Source: JACPYM01 sp963699175
Lineage (GTDB): Bacteria; Acidobacteriota; Blastocatellia; RBC074
Assembly: GCA_963699175.1 (NCBI GenBank)
Contig: OY969418.1
Location: 434,001 to 498,000, forward strand
Length of the DNA stretch: 64,000 nt
Direction: 5' to 3'
Shown: piece by piece, positions 25,554 through 34,730 of the stretch
How the letters are laid out: each line of letters begins with the position of its first letter
Numbering within the stretch: position 1 is the first letter of the stretch
The notes under the pieces: generated by a model
What the model was told of the DNA's origin: nothing
Databases searched by the model: none
Seen by the model: only the letters and a program-made list of their open reading frames with translations
Made by a program: the position numbers and the translations under genes

Positions 25554-27864
25554 GTTGACGAGACAAATCAAGCTTTCGGTCTTAACGTTGGGATGTTTGC
25601 TAGCTGTGGCATGGACAGCGGTTAATTCCAGTCTTCCCACATTGGCAAAGGCTGAGACGGTCTGGCCCGCGTTCCCCATTACACTGGACACGACTAAGCC
25701 AGCAACCGAGATTTCAGCGCCACCCGGCGGCTGGAGCTTCCGCAACCACGTCATCCCTGTGCTTACCAAACTAGGCTGCAACTCTGGCGCGTGTCACGGC
25801 GCAGCGGCGGGCAAGAATGGCTTCAAGCTGACGCTGCGCGGTTACGATCCGGAGCTGGATTTCAATGTGCTTTCGCGCCAATCGCTGGGCCGCCGCATCA
25901 ACAAGCTCGAACCGGCCAAGAGCTTGTTATTACTCAAACCGACAATGGCCATCGCGCACGGCGGTGGCAAGCGGTTGGAAGTCAATTCGCTCGAATACAA
26001 AGTCATTGCTGAGTGGATTACTAACGGAATGATTCCGCCTAGTGAGGCTGATCTAAAGATTACCAAGCTGGAAGTAACACCGCGCGCAGCCACACTCGGC
26101 AAAGATGCTGAGCAGCAACTCAAAGTGTTGGCGCAATACTCTGACGGACACGCTGAGGACGTGACGCGCTGGGTCAAATACTCGACCGCAGACGCGGGCG
26201 TGGCCAATGTGGATGAAGAGGGCAAAGTCAAAATTGCCGGACACGGTGAAACCGCCATCAGTGTTTGGTATCAAAGCCAGGTCTCCTTTGCGCGTGTCGC
26301 CAATCCCTTTCCGCACACAATCAAGCCCGAAGTCTTTGCTAATGCGCCGCGCCACAATTATGTGGACGAGCTGATTCTGAAAAAATTGCAAACGCTGCGC
26401 ATCGCTCCCTCAGAACAGACGAGCGACCGTGAATTTGCCCGCCGCGCGTTTCTGGATGCGACAGGTACGCTGCCCACGGCGCAGGAGGTTGAGCAGTTCA
26501 TCAGCGATCAAGCTCCAAACAAACGCGCCAGGCTGATTAATGCGCTGCTCGAACGCGAGGAGTACGTTGATTATTGGACTAACCGTCACGCCGATGTGCT
26601 GTTGGTCTCGTCGCGCTTGCTGCGCGAGAACGCGATGTGGTCGTTCTACAACTGGATTCGGGAGAGCGTCGCTAGTAACAAGCCTTACGATCAATTCGTG
26701 CGTGAGATCGTCACAGCCAGCGGCAACACATTGGAAAACGGCGCGGCCAATTATTATGTGCTGCACAAAGAGACGACCGAGCTGGCCGAGAATTTCTCGC
26801 TGGCTTTTCTGGGTATGTCCATCACTTGCGCGCGTTGCCACAACCATCCGCTCGAAAAGTGGACGCAGAAGCAGTACTACCAGATGGCCAACCTGTTTGC
26901 CCACGTTGGAATGAAGAATGGTACGCGCGATGGTGACGTGCAGGTTTACACCAACCCATTCGGCGAAGTGAGTCTTCCACAGAATCTGGCGCGCCTGGGC
27001 AAGCCGTTGCCGCCAGCTCCGTTGGATGGCGAAGCCCTGGCCTTTGATTCCCCCAAAGACCGGCGCGAGCATCTGGCCGCGTGGCTGACCTCGCCGAATA
27101 ACCCTTATTTCGCGCGCTCGTTCGTCAACCGCGTATGGAAGAATTTTATGGGACGCGGGCTGGTCGAAGCCGTAGACGATATGCGCGCGACCAACCCGCC
27201 TTCGAATGAAGAGTTGTTGGCAGCACTGACCAAAGACTTCACCGAGCACAAGTTTGACGTGAAGCACTTGATTCGCGCGATCATGAACTCGGCGGCCTAC
27301 CAGCGTTCTTCAAAATCGAACGAGACCAACAACCAAGATGAACGATATTACTCGCGCTACATCATTCGCCGTTTGCCTGCCGAAGCATTGCTCGATGCCA
27401 TTGCGCAAGTGACCGGCGTGCCGACCGATTTCCCAGGTTTAGGAGCAGGCACAAAAGCGATGCAGTTGCCAGACGCTCGAATCAATTCGTATTTTCTGAC
27501 TGTCTTCGGCAAACCGCCGCGCGTGTTGACTGTGGAGAGCGAACGATCCTCCGAACCTTCGGTCGCGCAAGCCTTGCACGTCATTAACGGCGAGACGATC
27601 AATCAGAAGCTACGCGCGCCCGGTGGCATTGTAGAGACTTTTAGCAAGCTCGGCGTCTCCGATGAGATGGTGATCAATCATCTTTACAACGCTGCGCTGA
27701 GCCGCCCGCCAAGTCAGACAGAAATGAAACAACTGCTGACAGCATTGGCTGAAGGCAGGAACGAAGGCAGCACTGCGCAGCCCGCACAAGCTGCGCGCCG
27801 TCAAGCCATCGAGGATTTGGCTTGGGCGGTGCTGACCAGTAAGGAGTTTCTTTTCAATCATTGA
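25540..27864 (+). CDS. exported DUF1549/DUF1553 protein with Ig-like (BIG2) segment
   Basis: The ATG at 25540 gives a 774-residue protein with an N-terminal signal peptide (LSVLTLGCLLAVAW); earlier in-frame codons lie inside the DUF1501 gene. An N-terminal segment has CNSGACHG, a Cys/His pair typical of the family's cytochrome-like region. Next comes a bacterial Ig-like (BIG2) segment (TPRAATLGKDAEQQLKVLA). DUF1549 covers about residues 275-480 (FLDATGTLPT, SITCARCHNHPLEKW), and DUF1553 the C-terminal part (FARSFVNRVWKNFMGRGLV). Biochemical function is unknown; the family always travels with DUF1501, as here. It probably acts in the periplasm. Confidence 0.9.
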   Translation: MNCSKLTRQIKLSVLTLGCLLAVAWTAVNSSLPTLAKAETVWPAFPITLDTTKPATEISAPPGGWSFRNHVIPVLTKLGCNSGACHGAAAGKNGFKLTLRGYDPELDFNVLSRQSLGRRINKLEPAKSLLLLKPTMAIAHGGGKRLEVNSLEYKVIAEWITNGMIPPSEADLKITKLEVTPRAATLGKDAEQQLKVLAQYSDGHAEDVTRWVKYSTADAGVANVDEEGKVKIAGHGETAISVWYQSQVSFARVANPFPHTIKPEVFANAPRHNYVDELILKKLQTLRIAPSEQTSDREFARRAFLDATGTLPTAQEVEQFISDQAPNKRARLINALLEREEYVDYWTNRHADVLLVSSRLLRENAMWSFYNWIRESVASNKPYDQFVREIVTASGNTLENGAANYYVLHKETTELAENFSLAFLGMSITCARCHNHPLEKWTQKQYYQMANLFAHVGMKNGTRDGDVQVYTNPFGEVSLPQNLARLGKPLPPAPLDGEALAFDSPKDRREHLAAWLTSPNNPYFARSFVNRVWKNFMGRGLVEAVDDMRATNPPSNEELLAALTKDFTEHKFDVKHLIRAIMNSAAYQRSSKSNETNNQDERYYSRYIIRRLPAEALLDAIAQVTGVPTDFPGLGAGTKAMQLPDARINSYFLTVFGKPPRVLTVESERSSEPSVAQALHVINGETINQKLRAPGGIVETFSKLGVSDEMVINHLYNAALSRPPSQTEMKQLLTALAEGRNEGSTAQPAQAARRQAIEDLAWAVLTSKEFLFNH

Positions 27865-27868
27865 AGCA

Positions 27869-29290
27869 ATGTCTTCTCCCACGCCGAAACAAATCTACTT
27901 AAAGCTTAGCGCCGCCGCATTGTTTTGCGCAGTCTGTCTAGCCAGCCAAGCGGCGCAGCAGGAAGTCAGCTATCAACGCGTGGTCGCGCCTATTTTTCAG
28001 GAAAAATGCCTGGCCTGCCACAATCACACCACGCGGCAAGGCGGCTTGAATTTGGAGAGCTATGAAGCCTTGCTGAACGGCGGCAAGCGCGGCTCACCGA
28101 TTGTGGCGGGTAAGAGCGCGGAGAGCCTGCTCGTCAAAATGCTCGAAGGTGCGATCAAACCGCAGATGCCCTTGGGCGACCGCCTCAATGCCAACGAGAT
28201 CAAGCAGATCAAAGCCTGGATTGACGCTGGGGCGCACGGCGCAGGCAGCTCAACCAATACCGTGGCGGTGAGAAGCAAAGAAGCGGTTTCGGCGAAAGCG
28301 CCAATCCCGGAAATCAAACCTAGCGTGCCGGTGCGCGCAGCCATCAACAGTTTAGCATTTCAACCAGAGGGTAAACGGCTCGCCGTAGGCCGTTATCAGG
28401 AAATCGAGCTGCGCAATGCCAATGGCACAACGCTGCTCAATAAGTTATCCGGGCATAGCAGCGAAGTGCGCAGTATCGCGTTCAGCTCTGACGGCAAGTT
28501 GCTTGCAACGGCAGGCGGAAACCCAGGCCAATTCGGTGAGATCAAGCTTTGGGAAGTCAGCACTGGCAAGGAACTACGCGCCTGGCGTGGTCACCGTGAC
28601 AATATCTTCGCCATTGCCTTCAGCCCGGATGGCGCAATGCTGGCGACATGCAGCTACGACCGGTTGATCAAGCTGTGGAGTGTGGCGACGGGCGACGAGC
28701 TCAAAACTTTGAAAGACCACACAGACGCGGTCTTCGGTTTGGCCTTCAGCCCGGATGGTAAGCGGCTCGCCTCGGCTTCGGCTGATCGCACTGCGAAAGT
28801 TTGGGACGTGGCGACCGGCGCGCGATTGTTTACGCTGAGCGATGCGCTCGATGCGCTGAATGCCGTTGCGTTTCACCCTTCCGGCAAATTGCTGGCAGGC
28901 GCAGGCGCAGATCGCATCATCAGGGTTTGGGAATTGGGCGCGAGTGAAGGCAAGCTGTTGCGCTCGATGATCGCGCACGAAGATGCCATCAATGCGCTGG
29001 CCTTTTCGCCCGACGGCAAGCTGCTGGCTTCGACCGGCGCAGATAAACTCGTCAAACTGTGGGACGCAGCGACGCTCGTCGAGACGCACACCTGCGAAGT
29101 GCAACCCGATTGGGTCTTCGCGCTAGCCTTCAGCCCTGATGGCAACCGGCTGGCGGTAGGACGTTATGATGGCACACTGGTTTTCTACGATCCGCACACG
29201 GGCAAGGCTATTCAACCTGGGAGCGCACGTGGCTCGCGTGCGGGAACTCCTCGGGATAGTGACTGGCTCAACATGGGCAAACGCCGGTAG
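27869..29290 (+). CDS. exported cytochrome c (PSCyt1)-WD40 repeat protein
   Basis: This 473-residue protein has a signal peptide, then a planctomycete-type cytochrome module with C47-L-A-C50-H51 and the downstream GGLNLESYEALLNGG signature. From residue ~150 to 455 it forms about seven WD40 repeats, seen as recurrent AFSPDGKLLA and IKLWD-like motifs, i.e. one propeller. It starts 4 nt after the DUF1553 stop and is probably coupled to it. A heme domain joined to a propeller suggests an electron-transfer or scaffolding subunit for the DUF1501/DUF1553 complex (inference). The last ~25 residues are encoded by a palindromic repeat and are probably not part of the fold. Confidence 0.88.
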   Translation: MSSPTPKQIYLKLSAAALFCAVCLASQAAQQEVSYQRVVAPIFQEKCLACHNHTTRQGGLNLESYEALLNGGKRGSPIVAGKSAESLLVKMLEGAIKPQMPLGDRLNANEIKQIKAWIDAGAHGAGSSTNTVAVRSKEAVSAKAPIPEIKPSVPVRAAINSLAFQPEGKRLAVGRYQEIELRNANGTTLLNKLSGHSSEVRSIAFSSDGKLLATAGGNPGQFGEIKLWEVSTGKELRAWRGHRDNIFAIAFSPDGAMLATCSYDRLIKLWSVATGDELKTLKDHTDAVFGLAFSPDGKRLASASADRTAKVWDVATGARLFTLSDALDALNAVAFHPSGKLLAGAGADRIIRVWELGASEGKLLRSMIAHEDAINALAFSPDGKLLASTGADKLVKLWDAATLVETHTCEVQPDWVFALAFSPDGNRLAVGRYDGTLVFYDPHTGKAIQPGSARGSRAGTPRDSDWLNMGKRR

Positions 29291-29311
29291 CCGCGCACGC
29301 GAGCCGCGTGC
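29216..29311. repeat. palindromic repeat inserted at the 3' end of the WD40 gene
   Basis: A 17-bp inverted repeat with one mismatch (29225-29241 with 29295-29311) spans the end of the WD40 gene and its stop codon. The left side begins with CCTGGGAGCGCA, also present at 9604-9616. Its translation (SARGSRAGTPR) reads like repeat-derived sequence, not propeller. A dispersed palindromic element has probably extended the C-terminus. Confidence 0.65.
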
Positions 29312-29324
29312 GCGGCCAGGGTTT

Positions 29325-31748
29325 ATGTATGCTATGAAAAAACAATTCCTGCTGCTCGTTCTGATCTTCATTGCGACGGCCACCGTGACCTGGGCGCAGA
29401 TCGCGCCGCCGTACTTGACGACTATTTCACCCACAGGCGCACGGCGCGGTGGCAAAGCTGTGCTGACCGTCGAAGGCTATAATCTCACCGATGCCAGTGA
29501 AATCTTGTGGAACCGACCAGGTATCTCCGGCAGCATACTGCTCAACTCCGAAGTTGCGCGCGAGCAGCCTCGCCCCTCCAACGATCCAACTAAGAAGTTT
29601 GAAGGCGACCGCGCCACGCGTAATCGCTTGCAGATCGAAATCAATGTCACGCCAGAAGCCGAACTGGGCATCTACAGCTTTCGTTTGAAAACGCCGCTCG
29701 GCACGTCCAGTTTGGGACGCATCTACATCAGCGGTTTGCGCGAAACGGCTGAAAAGGAGATGAACGATTCGCTAGCCGATGCGCAATCATTGATGTTGCC
29801 AACGACAGTCGTTGGCGAGATGCAGCGCAAAGGCGACAACGACTACTTCAAATTCAAAGCAAAAGTTGGCCAACAGATTGTTTGCAACGTGGTGGCTTCA
29901 GGCTTCGGTTCGAAGCTCGATTCGGTTTTGACGCTCTTTGATGACCAGGGGCGACTACTTGCGCATAACAATGATTACACTGGCCAACGCGATGCGCTGC
30001 TGGCTTACACGATAAAAGCAGACGGCGAGTATGCGCTGCGCGTGACCGATTTGCAGAAAGATGGCCAACCGGCAATGAGCGCGCAGTTACAGTATGCGTA
30101 CCGGCTGAACATCGGCGAATTGCCCTTTCTGACCGACGTTTTTCCACTGGGAGTCAAACAAGCTGCGACCAGTGAAATGGCGGTCTCTGGCTTCAACTTG
30201 GGCGTAAGCAAAACGACAGTCAAAGCTCCAGCCAATGCCAATTGGAATGACAGCATTGCACTCAACCTGGTGACCACGCAGGGCCAGACCTACAACACTG
30301 CGCGCTTAGCGATTGGACGCGCGCCTGAGATCGTCGAGTCGAGCGCGGATAAGACCTTGGCCGTGCCACAATCCGTGACGCTTCCGGTGACAATCAATGG
30401 CAGAATCTGGAATGGGCCAGACTGGAATGGGTCAGATACGACGCCCGCGCGTCCCGGCCAAGATTTCTACCGCTTCACGGCGCGCAAAGGGCAACCGTTG
30501 ATCTTGGAAGTCGAAGCTCAACGCTACGGCTCGCCGCTTGACGCGGTGATTGAAATTTATGACGCCGCCGGCAAGCTGGTGCCGCGCGCATTGTTGCGCT
30601 GCCTGCTGGAAACGCAGCAAACCTTGAACGACCGCGACTCGGCTTCGCGCGGCATTCGCTTGCTCAGTTGGAATGGCATCAACGTCAATGATTATTTGTT
30701 GATCGGCAATGAGCTGTTGCAAGTGGACGCGCTACCCAAAGGGCCGGACGAAGATACTTTCTTCAAAAGCTTCGCCGGGCAACGCCTAGGATTTCTCGAC
30801 ACAACACCGGAAGCGCACGCGGCCAATACCTCACTTTACAAAGTTTCAATTCATCCGCCCGACGCGCAATTGTCGTCGAATGGGTTGCCGGTGGTCACGC
30901 TTTATTATCGCAACGACGATGGCGGGCCGATGTATGGCAAAGATTCGCGCCTGTCATTCACTGCGCCTGCCGATGGCTCATACACGGTGCGGATTCGGGA
31001 CGTGCGCGGGATGCAGGGCGAACGATTTGCCTACCGCCTGACAATTCGCCAGCCTGCGCCGGATTTCGTGCTGTCAGTTGATCCCGAAAATCCGAATGTG
31101 CCGCGCGGCGCAGCCTTGCCATTGACTGTCACGGCGTTTCGCACTGAGGGCTTTGACAGCGACATTGAGGTGAAATTGCTCGATCTGCCCAACGGCTTCA
31201 CTGCAACTAGGGGCACGATTCGCGCGGGGATGAATTCGACTGTGTTGTTGTTGCTTGCCGATCCGACAGTCAGCCCGGCGCTCAGCTTTCCCTTGTGTGT
31301 GCAAGGCGTCGCCACGGCCAACGCCCAACAGATCGTGCGCGACTGGAAGACCGCTGAAAAGATTGCGGTTGTTTCCGGGGCTGCGCCGCCTGAATTGCTG
31401 GTTTGGGCTGAACAACCGCGCGTCGTGATCGAGCCGGGCGGCACATCCTGGCTGAGTATTAAGATCAAACGCGAGCAAGGGTTTCAGGGTCGTGTGCCCT
31501 TCGATATTCGTAACCTACCGCCCGGCGTGATCGTCAAAGACGCAGGGCTTAATGGCGTGCTGATTACCGAGGAACAGGAGACACAACGTTTCGAATTAAG
31601 CGCTGAACCTTGGGTACAAGCGATGGAGCACCCCATTTTTGTGGTAGGCCGCATTGAGACCGCTTCGCCGCAGCGCTCCGATTTTCCGGCCAAACCGCTT
31701 ACACTGGTAATTCAACCTAAACAGAATAAGGGGCGTGCAGGACAGTAG
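29325..31748 (+). CDS. exported PPC-domain protein (pre-peptidase C-terminal-like domains)
   Basis: The protein has 807 residues from ATG 29325, or 804 from ATG 29334; the signal peptide (KKQFLLLVLIFIATATVTWAQ) fits either start. It opens with an IPT/TIG-like beta segment (PTGARRGGKAVLTVEGYNL). PPC-like beta-sandwich domains follow; the clearest has DNDYFKFKAKVGQQIV and DGEYALRVTDL, and a second has QDFYRFTARKGQPLILEV. No protease active site is visible, so it is probably a binding or structural envelope protein. It is the last gene of the DUF1501 operon and often accompanies such clusters. The gap after the WD40 gene is 34 nt and contains half of a palindrome. Confidence 0.82.
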   Translation: MYAMKKQFLLLVLIFIATATVTWAQIAPPYLTTISPTGARRGGKAVLTVEGYNLTDASEILWNRPGISGSILLNSEVAREQPRPSNDPTKKFEGDRATRNRLQIEINVTPEAELGIYSFRLKTPLGTSSLGRIYISGLRETAEKEMNDSLADAQSLMLPTTVVGEMQRKGDNDYFKFKAKVGQQIVCNVVASGFGSKLDSVLTLFDDQGRLLAHNNDYTGQRDALLAYTIKADGEYALRVTDLQKDGQPAMSAQLQYAYRLNIGELPFLTDVFPLGVKQAATSEMAVSGFNLGVSKTTVKAPANANWNDSIALNLVTTQGQTYNTARLAIGRAPEIVESSADKTLAVPQSVTLPVTINGRIWNGPDWNGSDTTPARPGQDFYRFTARKGQPLILEVEAQRYGSPLDAVIEIYDAAGKLVPRALLRCLLETQQTLNDRDSASRGIRLLSWNGINVNDYLLIGNELLQVDALPKGPDEDTFFKSFAGQRLGFLDTTPEAHAANTSLYKVSIHPPDAQLSSNGLPVVTLYYRNDDGGPMYGKDSRLSFTAPADGSYTVRIRDVRGMQGERFAYRLTIRQPAPDFVLSVDPENPNVPRGAALPLTVTAFRTEGFDSDIEVKLLDLPNGFTATRGTIRAGMNSTVLLLLADPTVSPALSFPLCVQGVATANAQQIVRDWKTAEKIAVVSGAAPPELLVWAEQPRVVIEPGGTSWLSIKIKREQGFQGRVPFDIRNLPPGVIVKDAGLNGVLITEEQETQRFELSAEPWVQAMEHPIFVVGRIETASPQRSDFPAKPLTLVIQPKQNKGRAGQ

Positions 31749-31864
31749 AGCGAGGAGCGCTCCTCACTCTTCAATCTTCCCTCTTCTTTTCTAGCCGCCG
31801 AACAAGCTACAATGCGCCACGGCATCCCACGAATTGCTTTAAGGAGACCGTAAGGATAAGCAAT

Positions 31865-32563
31865 ATGTCGAGTCCCACGTCAGTGGAACAACAATTACGC
31901 GAGTGGGTCGGACAACTCGCCCCGGAACATAAACACATCCTGTTGCTCATGCTGGCCGAAGACGACCGGTTGTTGCGCGCAGCACGTTTGGATTTTGCCG
32001 AAGTGCAACTGCGGCGTTTGGCCAAATCGCGTGACCTTAACTGGGACGAGTTGGATGAAAGTGCGCGCGTGGCACTTTTGGACGAGGTTATTCGCGAAGA
32101 CGAGATTTACGCCACCCAGGTCGGCTCGGCCAGCAACCACAACCGCGTCTCCTGTTACCATTGCGGCCACGAGATGACGCCCGCAGATTTGTATCGTATC
32201 TATTTTGGTGAACACGCTCCAAAAGTCGAACTGACCAACGCCAGATTGGTAGTGCTGGATGTCGAAGGAGGCAATGTGCAGTTCCCTGTCACACCAGACG
32301 GCGAAACCCTGATAGGCCGGCTCGATCCGCACCGCGGCATTCGCCCTGGCGTAGATCTGTCTAAATACGACCCGGCCTCGCGTGTTTCGCGCCGTCATGC
32401 CAGGATTACCATGCGCGGATCGCAATATTTCGTCGAAGATCTGGGCAGCGCCAACGGCACGATAATCAACGGGCGCAACCGGCTTAAACCGCAGCAACCC
32501 GTGGCGTTGACCAATGGCGATTTGGTCAAGATCGGTGAGACGACGCTCAAGTTCGTGACCTGA
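31865..32563 (+). CDS. FHA domain protein with a CxxC zinc-binding motif
   Basis: This 232-residue cytoplasmic protein has a helical N-terminus (1-90), a short CYHCGH motif (about residue 97) that may bind zinc or a partner, and a C-terminal forkhead-associated domain. The FHA signature is clear: IGR, SRRHARI and SANGTIING, with the Arg, Ser and His residues that bind phosphothreonine. It probably docks onto a Thr-phosphorylated protein made by a Ser/Thr kinase; no kinase gene lies nearby. A purine-rich site (AAGGA) precedes the ATG. The gene is followed by 157 nt without features. Confidence 0.85.
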   Translation: MSSPTSVEQQLREWVGQLAPEHKHILLLMLAEDDRLLRAARLDFAEVQLRRLAKSRDLNWDELDESARVALLDEVIREDEIYATQVGSASNHNRVSCYHCGHEMTPADLYRIYFGEHAPKVELTNARLVVLDVEGGNVQFPVTPDGETLIGRLDPHRGIRPGVDLSKYDPASRVSRRHARITMRGSQYFVEDLGSANGTIINGRNRLKPQQPVALTNGDLVKIGETTLKFVT

Positions 32564-32720
32564 TACTGCCATTATGCTGTCCGCCAGGTGGCGCATAAAA
32601 CCACCCTTCAATCCAAATCTGACATTGGAGAATTAAAGTGATTTGTCGCTGGCTGCTGGATAACCTGCGGTTTTACAAGTAAGAGGATTTACCAACTCAT
32701 CGAATAATTACGGAGGAAGA

Positions 32721-34097
32721 ATGAGCACCAACGGACTTTATCAAAATATTAACAGTTACGTCCGCGACTCACGCGCTGAGTTTGAAGACAAGCTGGCGAC
32801 GCTGGTCGAAATCCCCAGCATTAGCAGCGATCCTGAACGCCAAACTGACATCGTCAAATGCGGCGAGACGGCGGCGCAATATCTGCGCGATATGGGCGCA
32901 AAAGCCGAATGTGTCGCCACACCAGGCAATCCTGTGGTCTTCGGCTCGCTCGTCACCGGTGAAAACAACCCGACGGTGACGGTCTACAACCACATGGACG
33001 TGCAACCAGCCGATGCGTCGGAATGGCATAAAGCTCCCTTTACCTTCTTCAAAGAAGGCGACCGCTACGAGGGGCGCGGCACGACTGATGACAAAGGCCC
33101 AGCGTTGACCGCAATGCTCGGCGTGCGTTACGCAGTCGAACACGGCATCCCCCTCAACTACAAATTCATCTGGGAACTGGAAGAAGAGATTGGCAGCCCC
33201 AACTTCGAGCATTTCATCAAAAACAATAAGGCACGTTTACAGACTGATTCGGTGCTCGTTTCGGACACGATCTGGATTTCGCGCAAGCAGCCTGCCGTGC
33301 CTTACGGACTGCGCGGATTGCAGGCATTTGTCTTCAAGCTTCAGACGCACGAGAAGGACGTGCACTCAGGTCTGGTCGGTGGCGTCGCGCGCAACCCGAT
33401 TGGCGAACTCGCGCAAGTCATCAGTCAGTGTTACGACGCGAAGACTGGTAAGGTCAAAATCCCCGGCTTCTATGAAGACGTGCGACCGGCCACGAAGGCT
33501 GAACTCAACAGCTTCGTCAACTCTGGCTTTACTACCAAAGGCTTCCAGAAAGCGCACGAGTTGAAATCCATTCGTCCGAACATGAAAACTGAAGCGGATG
33601 TGCTCAAAGGCTTCATGGCGATGCCATCATTTGAAGTACACGGCATCACGGGCGGCTACAGCGGCCCTGGCGTCAAAACCATCGTGCCCTATCGCGCCGA
33701 GGCCAAGATCAGTTGCCGCCTGGTGCAGGATCAAAGGCCAGAGAAGATTGCCAAGTTAGTCAAAGATTTTGTCAAACAGATCAACCCCGACGTGAAGGTT
33801 GAAGTCATCCAGAAATTGGAACCATTCCTGGGCACATTCACCGGGCCTTATTCGGACGCAGCGCGCACGGCAATGAAGTTCGCCTTTGGCAGAGAGCCTG
33901 CCTTCACCCGCGAGGGCGGTTCCATCGGCGCGATTGTGACGATGGACAAATATTTGAAGGCGCCGTTTACCTTCCTCGGTCTGAGCTTGCCTGAGCATGG
34001 CTATCACGCTAAAAACGAAAACTACGACTGGGGACAAACCGCTGGCGGGATCAAGATGTTCGTGAAGTACTTTGAAGAGATTGCAAAGCTGAAGTAG
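32721..34097 (+). CDS. M20 family metallopeptidase (dipeptidase-like)
   Basis: The 458-residue enzyme is a dizinc peptidase of the M20/M28 clan, probably cytoplasmic. Metal and catalytic blocks are visible: VYNHMDVQPAD (His ligand and catalytic Asp), GRGTTDDKGP (bridging Asp), ELEEEIGSPN (catalytic Glu and Glu ligand) and a C-terminal His in LPEHGYHAKNENY. The ~200-residue insertion with HEKDVHSGLVGG is the dimerisation domain. It resembles the carnosinase/CNDP dipeptidase group; substrate is not certain. GGAGGA precedes the ATG. The gene ends in a strong hairpin shared with the convergent EVE gene. Confidence 0.92.
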   Translation: MSTNGLYQNINSYVRDSRAEFEDKLATLVEIPSISSDPERQTDIVKCGETAAQYLRDMGAKAECVATPGNPVVFGSLVTGENNPTVTVYNHMDVQPADASEWHKAPFTFFKEGDRYEGRGTTDDKGPALTAMLGVRYAVEHGIPLNYKFIWELEEEIGSPNFEHFIKNNKARLQTDSVLVSDTIWISRKQPAVPYGLRGLQAFVFKLQTHEKDVHSGLVGGVARNPIGELAQVISQCYDAKTGKVKIPGFYEDVRPATKAELNSFVNSGFTTKGFQKAHELKSIRPNMKTEADVLKGFMAMPSFEVHGITGGYSGPGVKTIVPYRAEAKISCRLVQDQRPEKIAKLVKDFVKQINPDVKVEVIQKLEPFLGTFTGPYSDAARTAMKFAFGREPAFTREGGSIGAIVTMDKYLKAPFTFLGLSLPEHGYHAKNENYDWGQTAGGIKMFVKYFEEIAKLK

Positions 34098-34110
34098 TAA
34101 AGTGCGTGAA

Positions 34111-34145
34111 GGGTGCGCACTGACAGAGATAGTCAGTGCGCACCC
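34111..34145. terminator. bidirectional hairpin terminator between convergent genes
   Basis: A perfect 14-bp inverted repeat (34111-34124 with 34132-34145) closes a 7-nt loop in the 52-nt gap between the M20 peptidase and the convergent EVE gene. It lacks a long U-tract, so it may need a factor or mainly protect mRNA ends; its placement suits a terminator in both directions. Confidence 0.7.
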
Positions 34146-34149
34146 TGAT

Positions 34150-34560
34150 TCAAAACTTGAGATGATCTTGCAAGAGCGCCCAATATTCCGGGCTGATCGG
34201 CATCACTGAGAGGCGCGGCAACCGCACAAGGTCAAACTCACTCAGTCCTTCAATTGCCTTTACCTCTGCTAGCGTGAATGGCTGCGCCAACCGGCGCTTC
34301 GGCTTGAGATTCACGACCACCAAATGTTCATCATTGGCCGCCGGGTCTGTGTAAGGCTCGCTAATGACTTCGGCAACACCGACAATCGCCTTCTCGTTGC
34401 CGGTGTGATAGACCAGAACTTCATCGCCTAGTTTCACCGCGCGCAGATGTTTGAGCGCGAGGTTGTTGCTTACGCCGTCCCAAACACATTTCTTGTCGCG
34501 CTCCAGATCGGCGTATGAATATTCTTCCGGTTCGGTTTTGAACAACCAACGTCGTGGCAT
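34150..34560 (-). CDS. EVE domain protein
   Basis: This 136-residue protein is a single EVE domain, a PUA-like fold that binds modified bases in DNA or RNA. Family features are WLFKTEPEEYSY at the start, WDGVSNNLALKHLR, GDEVLVYHTGNEKAIVGVAEV and SPEYWALLQ at the end. AAGGAG lies 6 nt before the ATG. The standalone form is widespread and is often found near translation or defence genes. Here it precedes a cluster of translation-related genes on the same strand (YbaK deacylase, ABC-F), but a 170-nt gap separates it from ybaK, so co-transcription is uncertain. Confidence 0.92.
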   Translation of the reverse strand: MPRRWLFKTEPEEYSYADLERDKKCVWDGVSNNLALKHLRAVKLGDEVLVYHTGNEKAIVGVAEVISEPYTDPAANDEHLVVVNLKPKRRLAQPFTLAEVKAIEGLSEFDLVRLPRLSVMPISPEYWALLQDHLKF

Positions 34561-34730
34561 TCGTCTTTCTCCTTCTGCATCGTGGCGTATTGCTTCGACG
34601 CCACGCGTGTGTGTAATTTATGTCTTTCTGCTCAAGGCGCAATTGCACGCCTCGGCTTAGCAAGCTGCCTGCCTCACTCAACTCAGTCAGGTTTTGTAAG
34701 ACCTTCAGGTGTCGTTTTCGATTTGAAGGG

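Noticed and set aside
26410..27267. Minus-strand open frame of 285 codons
   Set aside because: It is antisense to the DUF1549/1553 coding region, which carries the recognisable motifs.
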